A stretch of 64,000 nucleotides of DNA from Amycolatopsis sp. DSM 110486 (GCF_019468465.1 NZ_CP080519.1:6255001-6319000); one strand, 5' to 3'. Counted from the first letter of the stretch, positions 52,161 to 61,016 are shown. The notes: a model not told the origin generated them from the sequence alone. A program made the numbers and translations.

Positions 52161-53065
52161 CGACGATCGAGGAAGCCGCCGCGAAGATCGCCGCCGCGGG
52201 GCCGTGCGCGCCGCGGCTCGCGCGCGACCCGGTGAACCAGGCCATGGTGAACAACTGGGTGGAGGCGATCGGGGACGCCAATCCCGTCTACGTCGATCCC
52301 GCCGTCGCGTCGGCTTCCGTCCACAAGGGACTGGTGGCACCGCCGGCGATGGCGCAGGTGTGGACGATGGCGGGGCTGCACGGCGGGCGCGCGGACGACG
52401 ACCCGATGGGCGCGATCATGGCGGTGCTCGACGAAGCCGGGTACACGTCCGTCGTCGCGACGAACTCCGACCAGACCTACCACCGCTATCTGCGGCCGGG
52501 GGAGCGCGTCGCGGCCACGACGGAGCTGCTGGACGTCGCCGGGCCGAAGCGCACGGCGTTGGGTGAGGGCTGGTTCGTGACCACGCGGACGTCGTGGACG
52601 GTGGACGGCGAGCCCGTGGCGGACATGGTGTTCCGGGTGCTGAAGTTCCGGCCGGTCCCGGCCGAACCGGCCGCGCCCGTGCTGCGGCCGGTGATCAGCC
52701 GGGACACGGAGTTCTTCTGGGCCGGTCTGTCCGACGGCGAGCTGCGCATCCAGCGGTGGGGCGACACGCTGCGGCACCCGCCGGGTCCGATGCCGCCCGA
52801 CGGTTCGCTGGAGGCGACACCGGACTACGTCGTCGCGAGCGGGCGCGGCACGGTCTACAGCTACGTCGTGCACCACCACCCGCCGGTGCCGGGCAAGCGG
52901 CTGCCGTTCGTGGTGGCCCTGGTGGAGCTGGAGGAAGGCGTGCGCGTGATGGCGGAGCTGCTCGACGTGGCGCCGGACGAGGTGCGGGTCGGGCTGCCGG
53001 TGGTCGCCGCGTTCGTGCGGGTGGACGACGAGCTGACCTTGCCGGCGTGGCGGGTGGCGCGATGA
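52157..53065 (+). CDS. chsH2: ChsH2: MaoC-like hydratase fused to a DUF35 domain
   Basis: 302 residues; ATG overlaps the chsE2 stop. Residues 1-165 form a MaoC-like hot-dog domain (VSNWVEAIGDANPVYVD-type pattern; ASVHKGLVAPPAMAQVW), residues 170-302 a DUF35 OB-fold (DTEFFWAGLSDGELRIQRW, YVVHHHPPVPGKRLPFVVALVEL). The rubredoxin-like Cys expected at the DUF35 N-terminus are absent: the stretch RIQRWGDTLRHPPGPMPPD has none. In the pathway ChsH1-ChsH2 hydrates the enoyl-CoA and the DUF35 part activates Ltp2. Confidence 0.9.
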   Translation: MTTIEEAAAKIAAAGPCAPRLARDPVNQAMVNNWVEAIGDANPVYVDPAVASASVHKGLVAPPAMAQVWTMAGLHGGRADDDPMGAIMAVLDEAGYTSVVATNSDQTYHRYLRPGERVAATTELLDVAGPKRTALGEGWFVTTRTSWTVDGEPVADMVFRVLKFRPVPAEPAAPVLRPVISRDTEFFWAGLSDGELRIQRWGDTLRHPPGPMPPDGSLEATPDYVVASGRGTVYSYVVHHHPPVPGKRLPFVVALVELEEGVRVMAELLDVAPDEVRVGLPVVAAFVRVDDELTLPAWRVAR

Positions 53066-53448
53066 GTGACGTGGTGCCGTCGTTGCGGATCGAGGCGACG
53101 ACGACGTTCGTGGTCAGCACCGCGCTCGCGACCCGCGACTTCCAGGACGTGCACCACGACCGCGACGCCGCCGTCGCCCGGGGTTCGAAGGACATTTTCC
53201 TCAACATCCTCACCGACACCGGTCTCGTGCAACGGTTCGTGAGCGAGTGGGCCGGGCCTGAGGCGCTGATCCGCTCGATCAAGATCCGCCTCGGCGTGCC
53301 GTGTTACGCGGGGGACACGCTCACCTTTACCGGTCACGTTGTTTCCCGCTCCGGCGACGACGTCGAGCTCGCCGTGTCCGCCATCGGCAGCCTGGGCGAA
53401 CACCTGACCGGCACGGTAACCCTCACTATGCCTGGTGGTGCGTCGTGA
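53062..53448 (+). CDS. chsH1: ChsH1: MaoC-like hydratase subunit
   Basis: 128 residues; ATG overlaps the chsH2 stop. A MaoC-type hot-dog protein (TRDFQDVHHDRDAAVARGSKDIFLNILTDTGLVQRF) that pairs with the MaoC domain of ChsH2. The ChsH1-ChsH2 hydratase adds water to the 3-carbon side-chain enoyl-CoA of cholesterol. Asp and His of the hydratase signature (FQDVHHD) are in place. Confidence 0.92.
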   Translation: MSDVVPSLRIEATTTFVVSTALATRDFQDVHHDRDAAVARGSKDIFLNILTDTGLVQRFVSEWAGPEALIRSIKIRLGVPCYAGDTLTFTGHVVSRSGDDVELAVSAIGSLGEHLTGTVTLTMPGGAS

Positions 53449-54614
53449 CGTTGGCGGGCTCGGCGGCGATCGCCGGAATCGGGGCCACGGAGTTCTCGAA
53501 GGATTCGGGCCGCAGCGAACTCCGGTTGGCAGCCGAATGCGTGACGCACGCGCTGGCAGACGCCGGCCTGACGGCGTCCGAAGTGGACGGACTGGTGTCG
53601 TTCACGATGGACGGCACCGCGGAGATCGCGCTGGCCCGCGAGCTCGGCATCCCGGAGCTCAAGTTCTTCAGCCGCATCCACTACGGCGGCGGCGCCGCGG
53701 CCGCGACCGTGCAGCAGGCCGCGATGGCCGTGGCCACCGGTGTCGCCGACGTGGTGGTGGCGTACCGGGCCTTCAACGAACGCTCCGAACAGCGCTTCGG
53801 CCGAGTGTCGGCCGCCGCGGCGACGCAGGTGAACTCGTCCGGTGTGGACAACGCGTTCCACTACCCGATGGGCATCGCGACGCCGGCCGCCACCGTCGCC
53901 ATGATCGCGCGCCGCTACCTGCACGACTACGGCGCCACGAGCGAGGACTTCGGCCGCGTCGCCGTGGTGGATCGCGCGCACGCCGCGACCAACCCGGCGG
54001 CGTGGTTCCACGGCCGGCCGATCACGCTCGCCGAGCACCAGGCGTCGCGCTGGGTCGCGGAACCGCTGCACCTGCTCGACTGCTGCCAGGAGAGCGACGG
54101 CGGGGTGGCGCTGGTCGTCACGAGCGTCGAGCGCGCGCTCGACCTACGCCACGCGCCGGCCGTGGTCGCGGCGGCGGCGCAGGGGAGCGGGCCGGACCAG
54201 TACGTGATGACCAGCTACTACCGCGACGACCTCGCTGCGCTGCCCGAGATGGGCGTGGTGGGCCGGCAGCTGTGGGCGCGGTCGGGACTCGGACCGTCCG
54301 ATGTGGACGTCGCGGTGCTCTACGACCACTTCACCCCGTACGTGCTGATGCAGCTCGAGGAGCTGGGCTTCTGCGGCCGCGGCGAGGCGAAGGACTTCAT
54401 CGCCGGCTACACCCTGACGCTGGACGGCGCGCTGCCGCTCAACCCGCACGGCGGGCAGCTCGGCGAGGCCTACATCCACGGCATGAACGGCATCGCCGAG
54501 GCCGTGCGCCAGATCCGCGGCACGGCCGTGAACCAGGTGCGCGACGCCGAGACTGTGCTGGTGACCGCGGGCACCGGCGTCCCGACCAGTGGACTGGTCT
54601 TGACTCGTCACTGA
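53445..54614 (+). CDS. ltp2: Ltp2: thiolase-like aldolase
   Basis: 389 residues; GTG overlaps the chsH1 stop. Thiolase fold of the SCP-x/Ltp group. Residues Tyr293 (VLYDHFTPY) and Tyr343 (GEAYIHGMNG) align with the tyrosines believed to act in characterised Ltp2 retroaldolases. Ltp2 cleaves the hydrated side chain to release propionyl-CoA and leave a 17-keto steroid, with ChsH2 as partner. Last gene of the operon; a 188-bp gap with no gene follows. Confidence 0.92.
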   Translation: MTLAGSAAIAGIGATEFSKDSGRSELRLAAECVTHALADAGLTASEVDGLVSFTMDGTAEIALARELGIPELKFFSRIHYGGGAAAATVQQAAMAVATGVADVVVAYRAFNERSEQRFGRVSAAAATQVNSSGVDNAFHYPMGIATPAATVAMIARRYLHDYGATSEDFGRVAVVDRAHAATNPAAWFHGRPITLAEHQASRWVAEPLHLLDCCQESDGGVALVVTSVERALDLRHAPAVVAAAAQGSGPDQYVMTSYYRDDLAALPEMGVVGRQLWARSGLGPSDVDVAVLYDHFTPYVLMQLEELGFCGRGEAKDFIAGYTLTLDGALPLNPHGGQLGEAYIHGMNGIAEAVRQIRGTAVNQVRDAETVLVTAGTGVPTSGLVLTRH

Positions 54615-54802
54615 GCGCGACAAATACCCTGGCCCCGTACGGGTAGCTCTACGAGGGCGGTAACTCTTGTGGGGCAACGGCTTTCACCTCTTTGCTGGCT
54701 GGTGCTCACCCGCCGTGGAATGTCACCGTGGAGCGGAGATCAGCGACGCAGCGTGAAAGCAGGCACGACGATGTCCGGATCCACCGTCCTCGCGGGCTCG
54801 CC

Positions 54803-55381
54803 ATGAGTGCACCGGTGCTCGTGGCGTGGTTGCTCACCGCGGTCTTCGCGGTGCTCGCGCTGCCGTGCGTGCTGCGGCTCGTGCGGCTCGACTACGCGCG
54901 CCTCGGCTCCGGCATGCGCAACGCCGACCTCGCCGAGCTGCTGCTCGTGGTGGCCATGGTGGCGATGATCTCGCCCGTCGGCGGCCCCATTCCCGCCGCG
55001 GGCTGGCAGGCGGTGTTCGTGCTCACGGCGGCCTGGTTCGGGTTCGCCTGGTGGCGCGGGCGCGGTCAGGCGCACGCGGCGCACGCTTCGGGCTGCGGCC
55101 ACCACGCGCTGTCGGCGGCCGCGATGCTGTACATGGTGAGCGCGATGCCCCACGACGGCATGGTCCACGGCCCGTGGCTCACGATGTCCTCAATGGACGC
55201 CCGGCTCGCGGTGCCGCTGCTCGCCGTGCTGGGCGCGGTGTACTTCGTGGCCGACGCCGCACGGTCGGGAGTGGTCGCGGTGCGTACGCGCGGCGCGGCC
55301 GCACCCGGGCTGACCTCACGCACGGTGTGCCGCGCGGTGATGGGTGCGGGTATGGGGTACCTGCTGCTGGCTGCGGTGTAA
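54803..55381 (+). CDS. DUF5134 membrane protein
   Basis: 192 residues from the ATG at 54803. Five or six hydrophobic helices with a histidine-rich connection (GCGHHALSAAAMLYMVSAMPHDGMVHGP), as in DUF5134 proteins, which are often near copper or other metal genes. Function unknown. It may be metal-binding because of the His/Met pattern. It is downstream of ltp2 but separated by 188 bp and not under a visible KstR box. Confidence 0.75.
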   Translation: MSAPVLVAWLLTAVFAVLALPCVLRLVRLDYARLGSGMRNADLAELLLVVAMVAMISPVGGPIPAAGWQAVFVLTAAWFGFAWWRGRGQAHAAHASGCGHHALSAAAMLYMVSAMPHDGMVHGPWLTMSSMDARLAVPLLAVLGAVYFVADAARSGVVAVRTRGAAAPGLTSRTVCRAVMGAGMGYLLLAAV

Positions 55382-55396
55382 CGGACTGTTGCCGGC

Positions 55397-55879
55397 TCAG
55401 CCGATCCGGCGGACCTCGCCGTCGGGCGGTGGCGTGCCGAGGTCCGGCAGCTCGCGCGCCGGGTTCTCCTCGATCCACTTGCGCGTGGAGGCGACGTCAC
55501 GGTCGAGGGCCTCGATCAGCTCTTCGCCGGAGTTGTACTTCTGCTGCTCACGCAGGTGCGCGCCGAGCCAGACGGTGAGCGTCTCGCCGTAGAGGTCGCC
55601 TTTGAAGTCGAGCAGGTGCGCTTCGACGAGCCGGTAGCCGTCGGCGCCGTAGTACGTGGGGCGGCGCCCGACCGACACGGCGGCGGCCACGTGCGTGCCG
55701 TCCGCGCGCTCGGCCCAGCCGGCCCAGACACCGTCGCCGACCTGCCCGCTCTGGTTGCGCAGCGCGATGTTCGCCGTGGGGAAGCCCAGCTCGCGGCCGC
55801 GCTGGTCACCCGGCTCCACCGGTCCGCGGACCACGAAGAAGGTGCCGCTGTGCTGACCGAGAGCGTGCTCGTCCGCCAT
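55397..55879 (-). CDS. Stand-alone riboflavin kinase
   Basis: 160 residues of the RibF C-terminal (flavokinase) domain only: GPVEPGDQRGRELGFPTANI (the GxxLGFPTAN motif) and EAHLLDFKGDLYGETLTVWLG. The FAD synthetase half of bifunctional RibF is absent, so it would make FMN from riboflavin and ATP. It is the last gene of the kstD-kshA-kshB-chsH3 operon, 57 bp after chsH3. The many FMN/FAD enzymes in that operon give it a reason. Confidence 0.85.
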   Translation of the reverse strand: MADEHALGQHSGTFFVVRGPVEPGDQRGRELGFPTANIALRNQSGQVGDGVWAGWAERADGTHVAAAVSVGRRPTYYGADGYRLVEAHLLDFKGDLYGETLTVWLGAHLREQQKYNSGEELIEALDRDVASTRKWIEENPARELPDLGTPPPDGEVRRIG

Positions 55880-55936
55880 CCGCCGTCCCGTCCCTGTTCC
55901 GGTGTCCTTTCCGACACCGTAATACTGGCGGTCGGC

Positions 55937-56797
55937 TCAGCGCGGCACGAGCACTGTGTCGGACAGCACAGGAGCGTCGTCACGCTCCGGAGCGGTCGTG
56001 GTCACCAGCAGCCGGTCGCTCTCGCGCCACACGCGCGTGCGCAGCGGTTCGCCCGGAAAGACCACGCCGGCGAACTTCGTCCCGAACGAGCGGATCCGCG
56101 TGGGATCGCCGTCGAGGAACGCGTCGGTGAGCGCCTTCGCGACCACGCCGTAGGTGCACAGGCCGTGCAGGATCGGGCGGTCGAACCCGGCGGCTTTCGC
56201 GAACGCGGGGTCGGCGTGCAGCGGGTTGCGGTCGCCGCACAGGCGGTACAAAAGCGCCTGCTGGGGCAGCGTCGGGGTGTCGAGCACGGCGTCGGGCTCG
56301 CGCTCGGGCCACGCGAGCTTGCGCGACGGCCCGCGCTCGCCACCGAACCCGCCTTCGCCGCGGGCGAAGATGCCGGAACGAGCCGTCCACAGTGGATCGC
56401 CCTGGGTGTCGGCCGCCGTGGTCTCCTGCACGAGAACCGCGGCCTTGCCCTTGTCGAACACGTCGGTGATGCGGGTGCGCGCCACCGCTTCGCCGTCGAC
56501 GGGGATGGGCCGGTGCAGCTCGATCTCCTGCGTGCCGTGCAGCACCTTCGCGAGGTCGATGTCCACGCCCGGGAACTTGAGCGCCGGCGGGGTGAACGTG
56601 CGCAGGTTCACCGCGACCGTGGCGAACGTCGGGATCACGCGCAGGTCCTGCTCGTAGGTGTAGCGCAGCTCGCGCTCGTCGACCGGATCGGCGCCGGCGC
56701 CCAGCGCGAGGTGGTAGAGCAGCACGTCGGACGGCGTCCAGGCGAACCGCACCTCGCCGAGGTCGGCACCGATCGCGAGCGCGGGGTCGATGGGCAC
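55937..56797 (-). CDS. chsH3: MaoC-type enoyl-CoA hydratase ChsH3
   Basis: 286 residues, the length of mycobacterial Rv3538/ChsH3. Double hot-dog hydratase: the second half has GDRNPLHADPAFAKAAGFDRP and ILHGLCTYGVVAKAL, the hydratase 2 signature with catalytic Asp and His. It would hydrate the 5-carbon side-chain enoyl-CoA of cholesterol after FadE34. It follows kshB by 21 bp in the kstD operon, as Rv3538 lies next to kstD in M. tuberculosis. Confidence 0.88.
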   Translation of the reverse strand: MPIDPALAIGADLGEVRFAWTPSDVLLYHLALGAGADPVDERELRYTYEQDLRVIPTFATVAVNLRTFTPPALKFPGVDIDLAKVLHGTQEIELHRPIPVDGEAVARTRITDVFDKGKAAVLVQETTAADTQGDPLWTARSGIFARGEGGFGGERGPSRKLAWPEREPDAVLDTPTLPQQALLYRLCGDRNPLHADPAFAKAAGFDRPILHGLCTYGVVAKALTDAFLDGDPTRIRSFGTKFAGVVFPGEPLRTRVWRESDRLLVTTTAPERDDAPVLSDTVLVPR

Positions 56798-56818
56798 GGG
56801 CTCTCCTTGGTTTTCGGC

Positions 56819-57841
56819 TTATTCGTAGCTGACCGACACCTCGTCCGTGACGGGTAGCGACTGGCAGGCCAGCACGATCCCGTCGGCGAGGTCTTCGGCG
56901 TCGAGCACCTCGTTGTTCAGCATCTTCACCTCACCCGACACCAGTCGGCACGCGCAAGCGCTGCACTGGCCTTCGCGGCACGAGTAGGGCGCGTCGAGGC
57001 CTTCGGCGAGCAGGTGGTCGAGCAGCTTCCGCTGTCGGGGCCAGGCGACGGTGCGGGTTTCGCCGTCGAGATCGACGGTGAGCCGGGCCGTCTCGCCGCC
57101 GTCTGCTTCGAGCTCGGGTTCGACGGAGTGCTCGAAGGGGTTCCCGGTGAGCGAGTGGAACTTCTCGACGTGGACGCGCTCACGCGGCACGCCGAGCTCG
57201 GTCAGCGCGGTCCTGGCCGCGGCCATGAACGGCGCCGGCCCGCACACGTACGCGTCGTGGCCGCGGTAGGGCGCGGCGAGGGTTTCGAGCGTGCGCGAGG
57301 ACGGCAGGCCCTGCAGGCATTCGAGCCAGTGCACGACGGTGAGCCGGTCCGGGTGCTGTGTCACTAGCTCGGCGAGCTGCCGGGCGAAGATGACGGACGC
57401 TTCGTCGCGGTTGGCATACACGAGCACGACCTGACCGGTGCCGTGCCGCAGCGCCGACTTGAGGATCGACATCACCGGCGTGATCCCGCTGCCTGCCGCG
57501 AACAGCAGGAAGTCGCCGTCCAGGGAGGACGGCACGAATACCCCGGCCGGCGGCAGCACGTCGATCTCCGCGCCGACCCGCAGCTCTTCGCACACCCAGC
57601 CGGAGCCAAAGCCCGTGCGCTTCACCGTGACCTGCACCCGGCCTTCGTGCGGCGCGCTCGACAGCGAGTAGCACCGCGCGACGGACCCCGTGCGGTCGCT
57701 GGGGATCCGCAGCGTGAGGAACTGGCCCGGCGCGTAGGCGAAGGTCGCTTGATGCTCTTCCGGGATGGCGAACACGATCGAGCGCGCGTCGGCGGTCTCA
57801 ACGATCACCTCCGCGACGGTCAGTGTCACGACGTCAGCCAC
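56819..57841 (-). CDS. kshB: KshB: reductase of 3-ketosteroid 9-alpha-hydroxylase
   Basis: 340 residues from a GTG at 57841 that overlaps the preceding stop. Order: FAD domain (RCYSLSSAP), NAD domain (LLFAAGSGITPVMSILK, YVCGPAPFM) and plant-type 2Fe-2S domain with Cys288, Cys293, Cys296 and Cys326. It passes electrons from NADH to the Rieske oxygenase KshA. Sits with kshA in the kstD operon with a small Cys-rich gene in between. The combination of FAD/NAD/2Fe-2S is diagnostic for KshB/Hmp-type reductases. Confidence 0.93.
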   Translation of the reverse strand: MADVVTLTVAEVIVETADARSIVFAIPEEHQATFAYAPGQFLTLRIPSDRTGSVARCYSLSSAPHEGRVQVTVKRTGFGSGWVCEELRVGAEIDVLPPAGVFVPSSLDGDFLLFAAGSGITPVMSILKSALRHGTGQVVLVYANRDEASVIFARQLAELVTQHPDRLTVVHWLECLQGLPSSRTLETLAAPYRGHDAYVCGPAPFMAAARTALTELGVPRERVHVEKFHSLTGNPFEHSVEPELEADGGETARLTVDLDGETRTVAWPRQRKLLDHLLAEGLDAPYSCREGQCSACACRLVSGEVKMLNNEVLDAEDLADGIVLACQSLPVTDEVSVSYE

Positions 57842-58136
57842 CGCGCACCACCTCGGCCGCGCTGCCGTCGCGGGACCGGTCGGCCACGGCGAGGCTCCCG
57901 TCACGCACGGCGTCGGTGATGCTGTCGGCCAGGTGCTCGCACGTGTCGAGCAACGCGGGATGCCGGCCGGCGGCCACGTGCGCGGCGAAAACGGGACAGC
58001 TGCGGGAAGCGTCGGTGGTCCACTGGATGCTCGTGTGCGTGAGGCTGTTCTTCTTCACCAGCACGCACGTTCCGCAGCTGCGGCACTCGTGCGGCCGCAG
58101 TCCGGCGGTGAGGAACTCCGTGACCTCGGCCGTCAC
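57834..58136 (-). CDS. Small Cys-rich protein between kshA and kshB
   Basis: 100 residues from a GTG at 58136, overlapping the kshA stop (GTGA); its stop overlaps the kshB start (GTGGCTGA). Double overlap argues for a translated gene. Five Cys (18, 21, 24, 47, 66) with C-x2-C-x2-C at the front and five His (17, 34, 53, 59, 68), enough for a metal or iron-sulfur site. I do not recognise the family. A role with KshA or KshB (cluster insertion, electron transfer) is an inference from position. No signal peptide or membrane span. Confidence 0.75.
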   Translation of the reverse strand: MTAEVTEFLTAGLRPHECRSCGTCVLVKKNSLTHTSIQWTTDASRSCPVFAAHVAAGRHPALLDTCEHLADSITDAVRDGSLAVADRSRDGSAAEVVRGG

Positions 58137-59287
58137 ACGCCTGCCTCTTCCGCCTCCGCGCGCTGCCGCGCCAGGTTCTCCGCCACCTCCGCGGTCCAAG
58201 CCTCGTTGGCCTTGCTGGTGTCGACCTCGAACTCGAAGCGGCGCGTCATGTCCTCGGTGACGTCGTCGGCGTTCACGTAGAACTGCTCGTACCAGCGGCG
58301 CAGCTGGTAGACGGGCCCGTCTTCCTCGCACAGCAACGGGTTGTCGATGCGGGTCTTGTTCTTCCAGATCTCCACGTCCTGCAGGAACCCGACGCCGATG
58401 CCCTTCGCCAGCCGCGCGGCGATCTTGTCGGCGTGCTCGTCGGAGATCCCGGGCAGCTTCTTGACCATGATCCCCCACTGCAGCACGAACGACGTCGGTG
58501 TGACGGGGTAGTGGCAGTTGATGAGCACGTTCTCGATCTCGAAGCCCTGGAACGAGTTCACCAGATGGTTGATCATGTATGACGGCCCGAAGTACGAGGC
58601 TTCCGAGTGCAGCAGGTTGTCCTCGCCGCCGTAGTTCGACGCCATGCCCATGTCGGGGCGGCCCTTGGTGTTGAGGAACTGCGTGGCGATGTGGCCTTCG
58701 AACACGTTCTTGAAGTACGTGGGGTAGGCGTAGTGGATGTAGAAGAAGTGCGCCATGTCCACGACGTTGTCGATGATCTCGCGGCAGTTGGCGTTCTCGA
58801 TGAGGATCGAGTCCCAGGTCCAGTTGCTCCACTCGTCGCTGAACGCGCCCTCGACGCGGGGGATCACCGCGTCGTCGGGCGGCGGGTTGCCTTCGGGGTC
58901 GTGCCACACGAGCAGCTGCTTGTTCTCCTCCAGCACGCGCCAAGACCGTGTCCGCGCGCGAAGCGGAACCCGCCTGGCGTAGGGGATCGAGACGCATTTG
59001 CCGGCGCCGTTCCAGCGCCAGTCGTGGAACGGGCACGCGACCTCGTCGCCCTTCACCGAGCCCTGGGTGAGGTCGCCGCCCATGTGGCGGCAGTAGCCGT
59101 CGAGCACGTTGAGCCGGCCCGACGAGTCGGCGAAGACCACGAGCTTCGTGCCGAACGCTTCGATGGCGTGGGGTTTCCCGTCGCGGAAGGTGTCGGCGAG
59201 GCCGAGGCAGTGCCAGCCGCGCGCGAAGCGCGTGGGCGGCGTGCCGACGTCGATCGTGCGGACGGTCTCTCGCGGTGGTGACGTCAC
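58133..59287 (-). CDS. kshA: KshA: Rieske oxygenase of 3-ketosteroid 9-alpha-hydroxylase
   Basis: 384 residues from a GTG at 59287 that overlaps the kstD stop. Rieske ligands Cys66, His68, Cys85 and His88 (YCRHMGGD, ACPFHDW) and the non-heme iron His180 and His185 (DMAHFFYIH) are one residue off the M. tuberculosis positions. KshA hydroxylates C9 of 3-ketosteroids; with KstD this opens ring B. Terminal Asp ligand is further downstream and probable. Second gene of the operon. Confidence 0.95.
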   Translation of the reverse strand: MTSPPRETVRTIDVGTPPTRFARGWHCLGLADTFRDGKPHAIEAFGTKLVVFADSSGRLNVLDGYCRHMGGDLTQGSVKGDEVACPFHDWRWNGAGKCVSIPYARRVPLRARTRSWRVLEENKQLLVWHDPEGNPPPDDAVIPRVEGAFSDEWSNWTWDSILIENANCREIIDNVVDMAHFFYIHYAYPTYFKNVFEGHIATQFLNTKGRPDMGMASNYGGEDNLLHSEASYFGPSYMINHLVNSFQGFEIENVLINCHYPVTPTSFVLQWGIMVKKLPGISDEHADKIAARLAKGIGVGFLQDVEIWKNKTRIDNPLLCEEDGPVYQLRRWYEQFYVNADDVTEDMTRRFEFEVDTSKANEAWTAEVAENLARQRAEAEEAGV

Positions 59288-60948
59288 TGGCTGCCTCCCG
59301 TGCCGGTCCGATCTTCGGTCGCGAGCCGCTCGGCCGCAAGGTAGCCGAACACCATCGCGGGCCCGATCGTCGCGCCGGGCCCGGCGTAGGTGCGGCCCAT
59401 CACGGCCGCGCTGGTGTTGCCCGCCGCGTAGAGCCCGGGGATGATCGAGCCGTCTTCGCGCAGCACGCGGGCGTGCTCGTCGGTGCGCAGCCCGCCCTTG
59501 GTGCCCAGGTCGCCGGGCACGATCTTCACAGCGTAGAACGGCGGTTTGGCCAGCGGGCCGAGGCTGGGGTTGGGGTGGTTGCGCGGGTCGCCGTAGTAGT
59601 GGTCGTAGGCGCTTCGCCCGCGGTGGAAGTCTTCGTCGACGCCGGTGCGGGCGAAGCCGTTGAAGCGTTCGACGGTGCTTCGCAGGTCTTCGGCAGGTAC
59701 GTCGATGCTGGCGGCCAGCTCTTCGATCGTCGGTGCCTTCGCGACGATGCCGGCTTTGTACCAACGGCCGGGCAGGGGCTGGCGCGGGCCGATGCCGGTG
59801 AACAGGTAGCGGTCCTTGTAGCGCTGGTCGAACACGAGCCACGTGGGGATGTGCTCGGCGGGGCCGTCGCCTTCGCCGTACATCGCGTGGACGGCTTCGA
59901 CGTAGGGCGCGGACTCGTTGACGAACCGGGCACCTCGCGCGTTGACCATGAGGGAGCCGGGCCGCGACCGCTCGGCGAGGGCGAACCACGGGCCGCCGGT
60001 GAGCGGGATCGACGGGCCCCACCACGCGTCGTTCATGAGGTCGGTGGCCGCGCCGAGCTTCAGGCCGGCCGTGATGCCGTCGCCGGTGTTGGCGGCGGCG
60101 CCCACGGTCCACTCGGTGCCGATCGGGGCGCGCTGGTACTTGGTGCGCATCTCCTCGTTGTGCTCGAAGCCGCCGCACGCGAGCAGCACGCCGAGGCGGG
60201 CGTGGAAGACGGTGCCGGTGGTTCGGACGCCGGTGACGCGGCCGTTTTCGGTGGTCAGCTCGACGAGCGGGGTGTCGAGAAGGACGTCGACGCCGGCACG
60301 CCTGAGCCCCAGGAAAAGCCCGGCCGCAAGCGCTTGCCCCATGGCGATCGGCTGCTGCCCGCGGAGCCTCCCCTCGAGCCAGCGCGCGCCGAGCTTGGCA
60401 ACGCGGGCGAGGCCGCGGGGGTGGCGGGCGAGCAGGCTCAGCCAGCGGTAGTCCGACTGGGTGATCGGGACGCCGAGCGGCGGCGCGCTGTACGGCGGCT
60501 CCAGGTGAGCCAGGTCGTCGCCCAGGAGCTTCGCGTCGAGCGGCTTCGGTTCGACGGAGCGGCCTGCGGCGCGTCCGCCGGGGGCTTCGGGGTGGTAGTC
60601 GCTGTAGTCCGGCACCCAGCGGAACTCGAGTGGGGTGTGCCGCGTGATGAGCTCCAGGACCTCGGGCCCGTGCGCCAGGAACGCCTCGCGGTTGGCCTCG
60701 GGCACGACGTCGCCGACGATCGCGGCCAGGTACTCGCGGGCTTTGTCCGGGGTGTCGTCGATGCCGGCTGCCTTGAGCGCATGGTTGCCGGGGAGCCAGA
60801 CGCCGCCGCCTGACCGGGCCGTCGACCCGCCGAAGCAGGCCGCCTTCTCCAGCACGACCACGCTGAGGCCCCGGCGGGCGGCGGCGAGCGCGGCGGTCAT
60901 CCCGGCGGCGCCGCTGCCGGCGACCACCACGTCGTACTCGTTCGCCAT
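59284..60948 (-). CDS. kstD: 3-ketosteroid delta-1-dehydrogenase KstD
   Basis: 554 residues from the ATG at 60948. FAD-binding GSGAAGMTAALAAARRG at the N-terminus and the KstD C-terminal signature GRTYAGPGATIGP (Tyr521). Length resembles mycobacterial KstD (563). It dehydrogenates C1-C2 of 3-ketosteroids, producing the substrate or product that KshA then opens. First gene of a six-gene operon running leftwards to the riboflavin kinase. A near-consensus KstR box (60960-60973) lies 11 bp before the start. Confidence 0.93.
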   Translation of the reverse strand: MANEYDVVVAGSGAAGMTAALAAARRGLSVVVLEKAACFGGSTARSGGGVWLPGNHALKAAGIDDTPDKAREYLAAIVGDVVPEANREAFLAHGPEVLELITRHTPLEFRWVPDYSDYHPEAPGGRAAGRSVEPKPLDAKLLGDDLAHLEPPYSAPPLGVPITQSDYRWLSLLARHPRGLARVAKLGARWLEGRLRGQQPIAMGQALAAGLFLGLRRAGVDVLLDTPLVELTTENGRVTGVRTTGTVFHARLGVLLACGGFEHNEEMRTKYQRAPIGTEWTVGAAANTGDGITAGLKLGAATDLMNDAWWGPSIPLTGGPWFALAERSRPGSLMVNARGARFVNESAPYVEAVHAMYGEGDGPAEHIPTWLVFDQRYKDRYLFTGIGPRQPLPGRWYKAGIVAKAPTIEELAASIDVPAEDLRSTVERFNGFARTGVDEDFHRGRSAYDHYYGDPRNHPNPSLGPLAKPPFYAVKIVPGDLGTKGGLRTDEHARVLREDGSIIPGLYAAGNTSAAVMGRTYAGPGATIGPAMVFGYLAAERLATEDRTGTGGSQ

Positions 60949-60959
60949 GCCACCTCACA

Positions 60960-60973
60960 TGTAACGTGTTATC
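60960..60973. promoter_or_regulatory. KstR site upstream of kstD
   Basis: On the kstD strand the site reads GATAACACGTTACA; it matches TnnAACnnGTTnnA at all but the first fixed base. It is 11 bp before the start. Confidence 0.75.
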
Positions 60974-61016
60974 GCGAGTTCCTGGCCTGTTCGGAGCAGC
61001 TTCTGTCACCATAGAC

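Noticed and set aside
59288..61012. Apparent N-terminal fusion to KshA through kstD
   Set aside because: The added part is the shadow frame of kstD; KshA begins at the GTG overlapping the kstD stop and this gives the known length.
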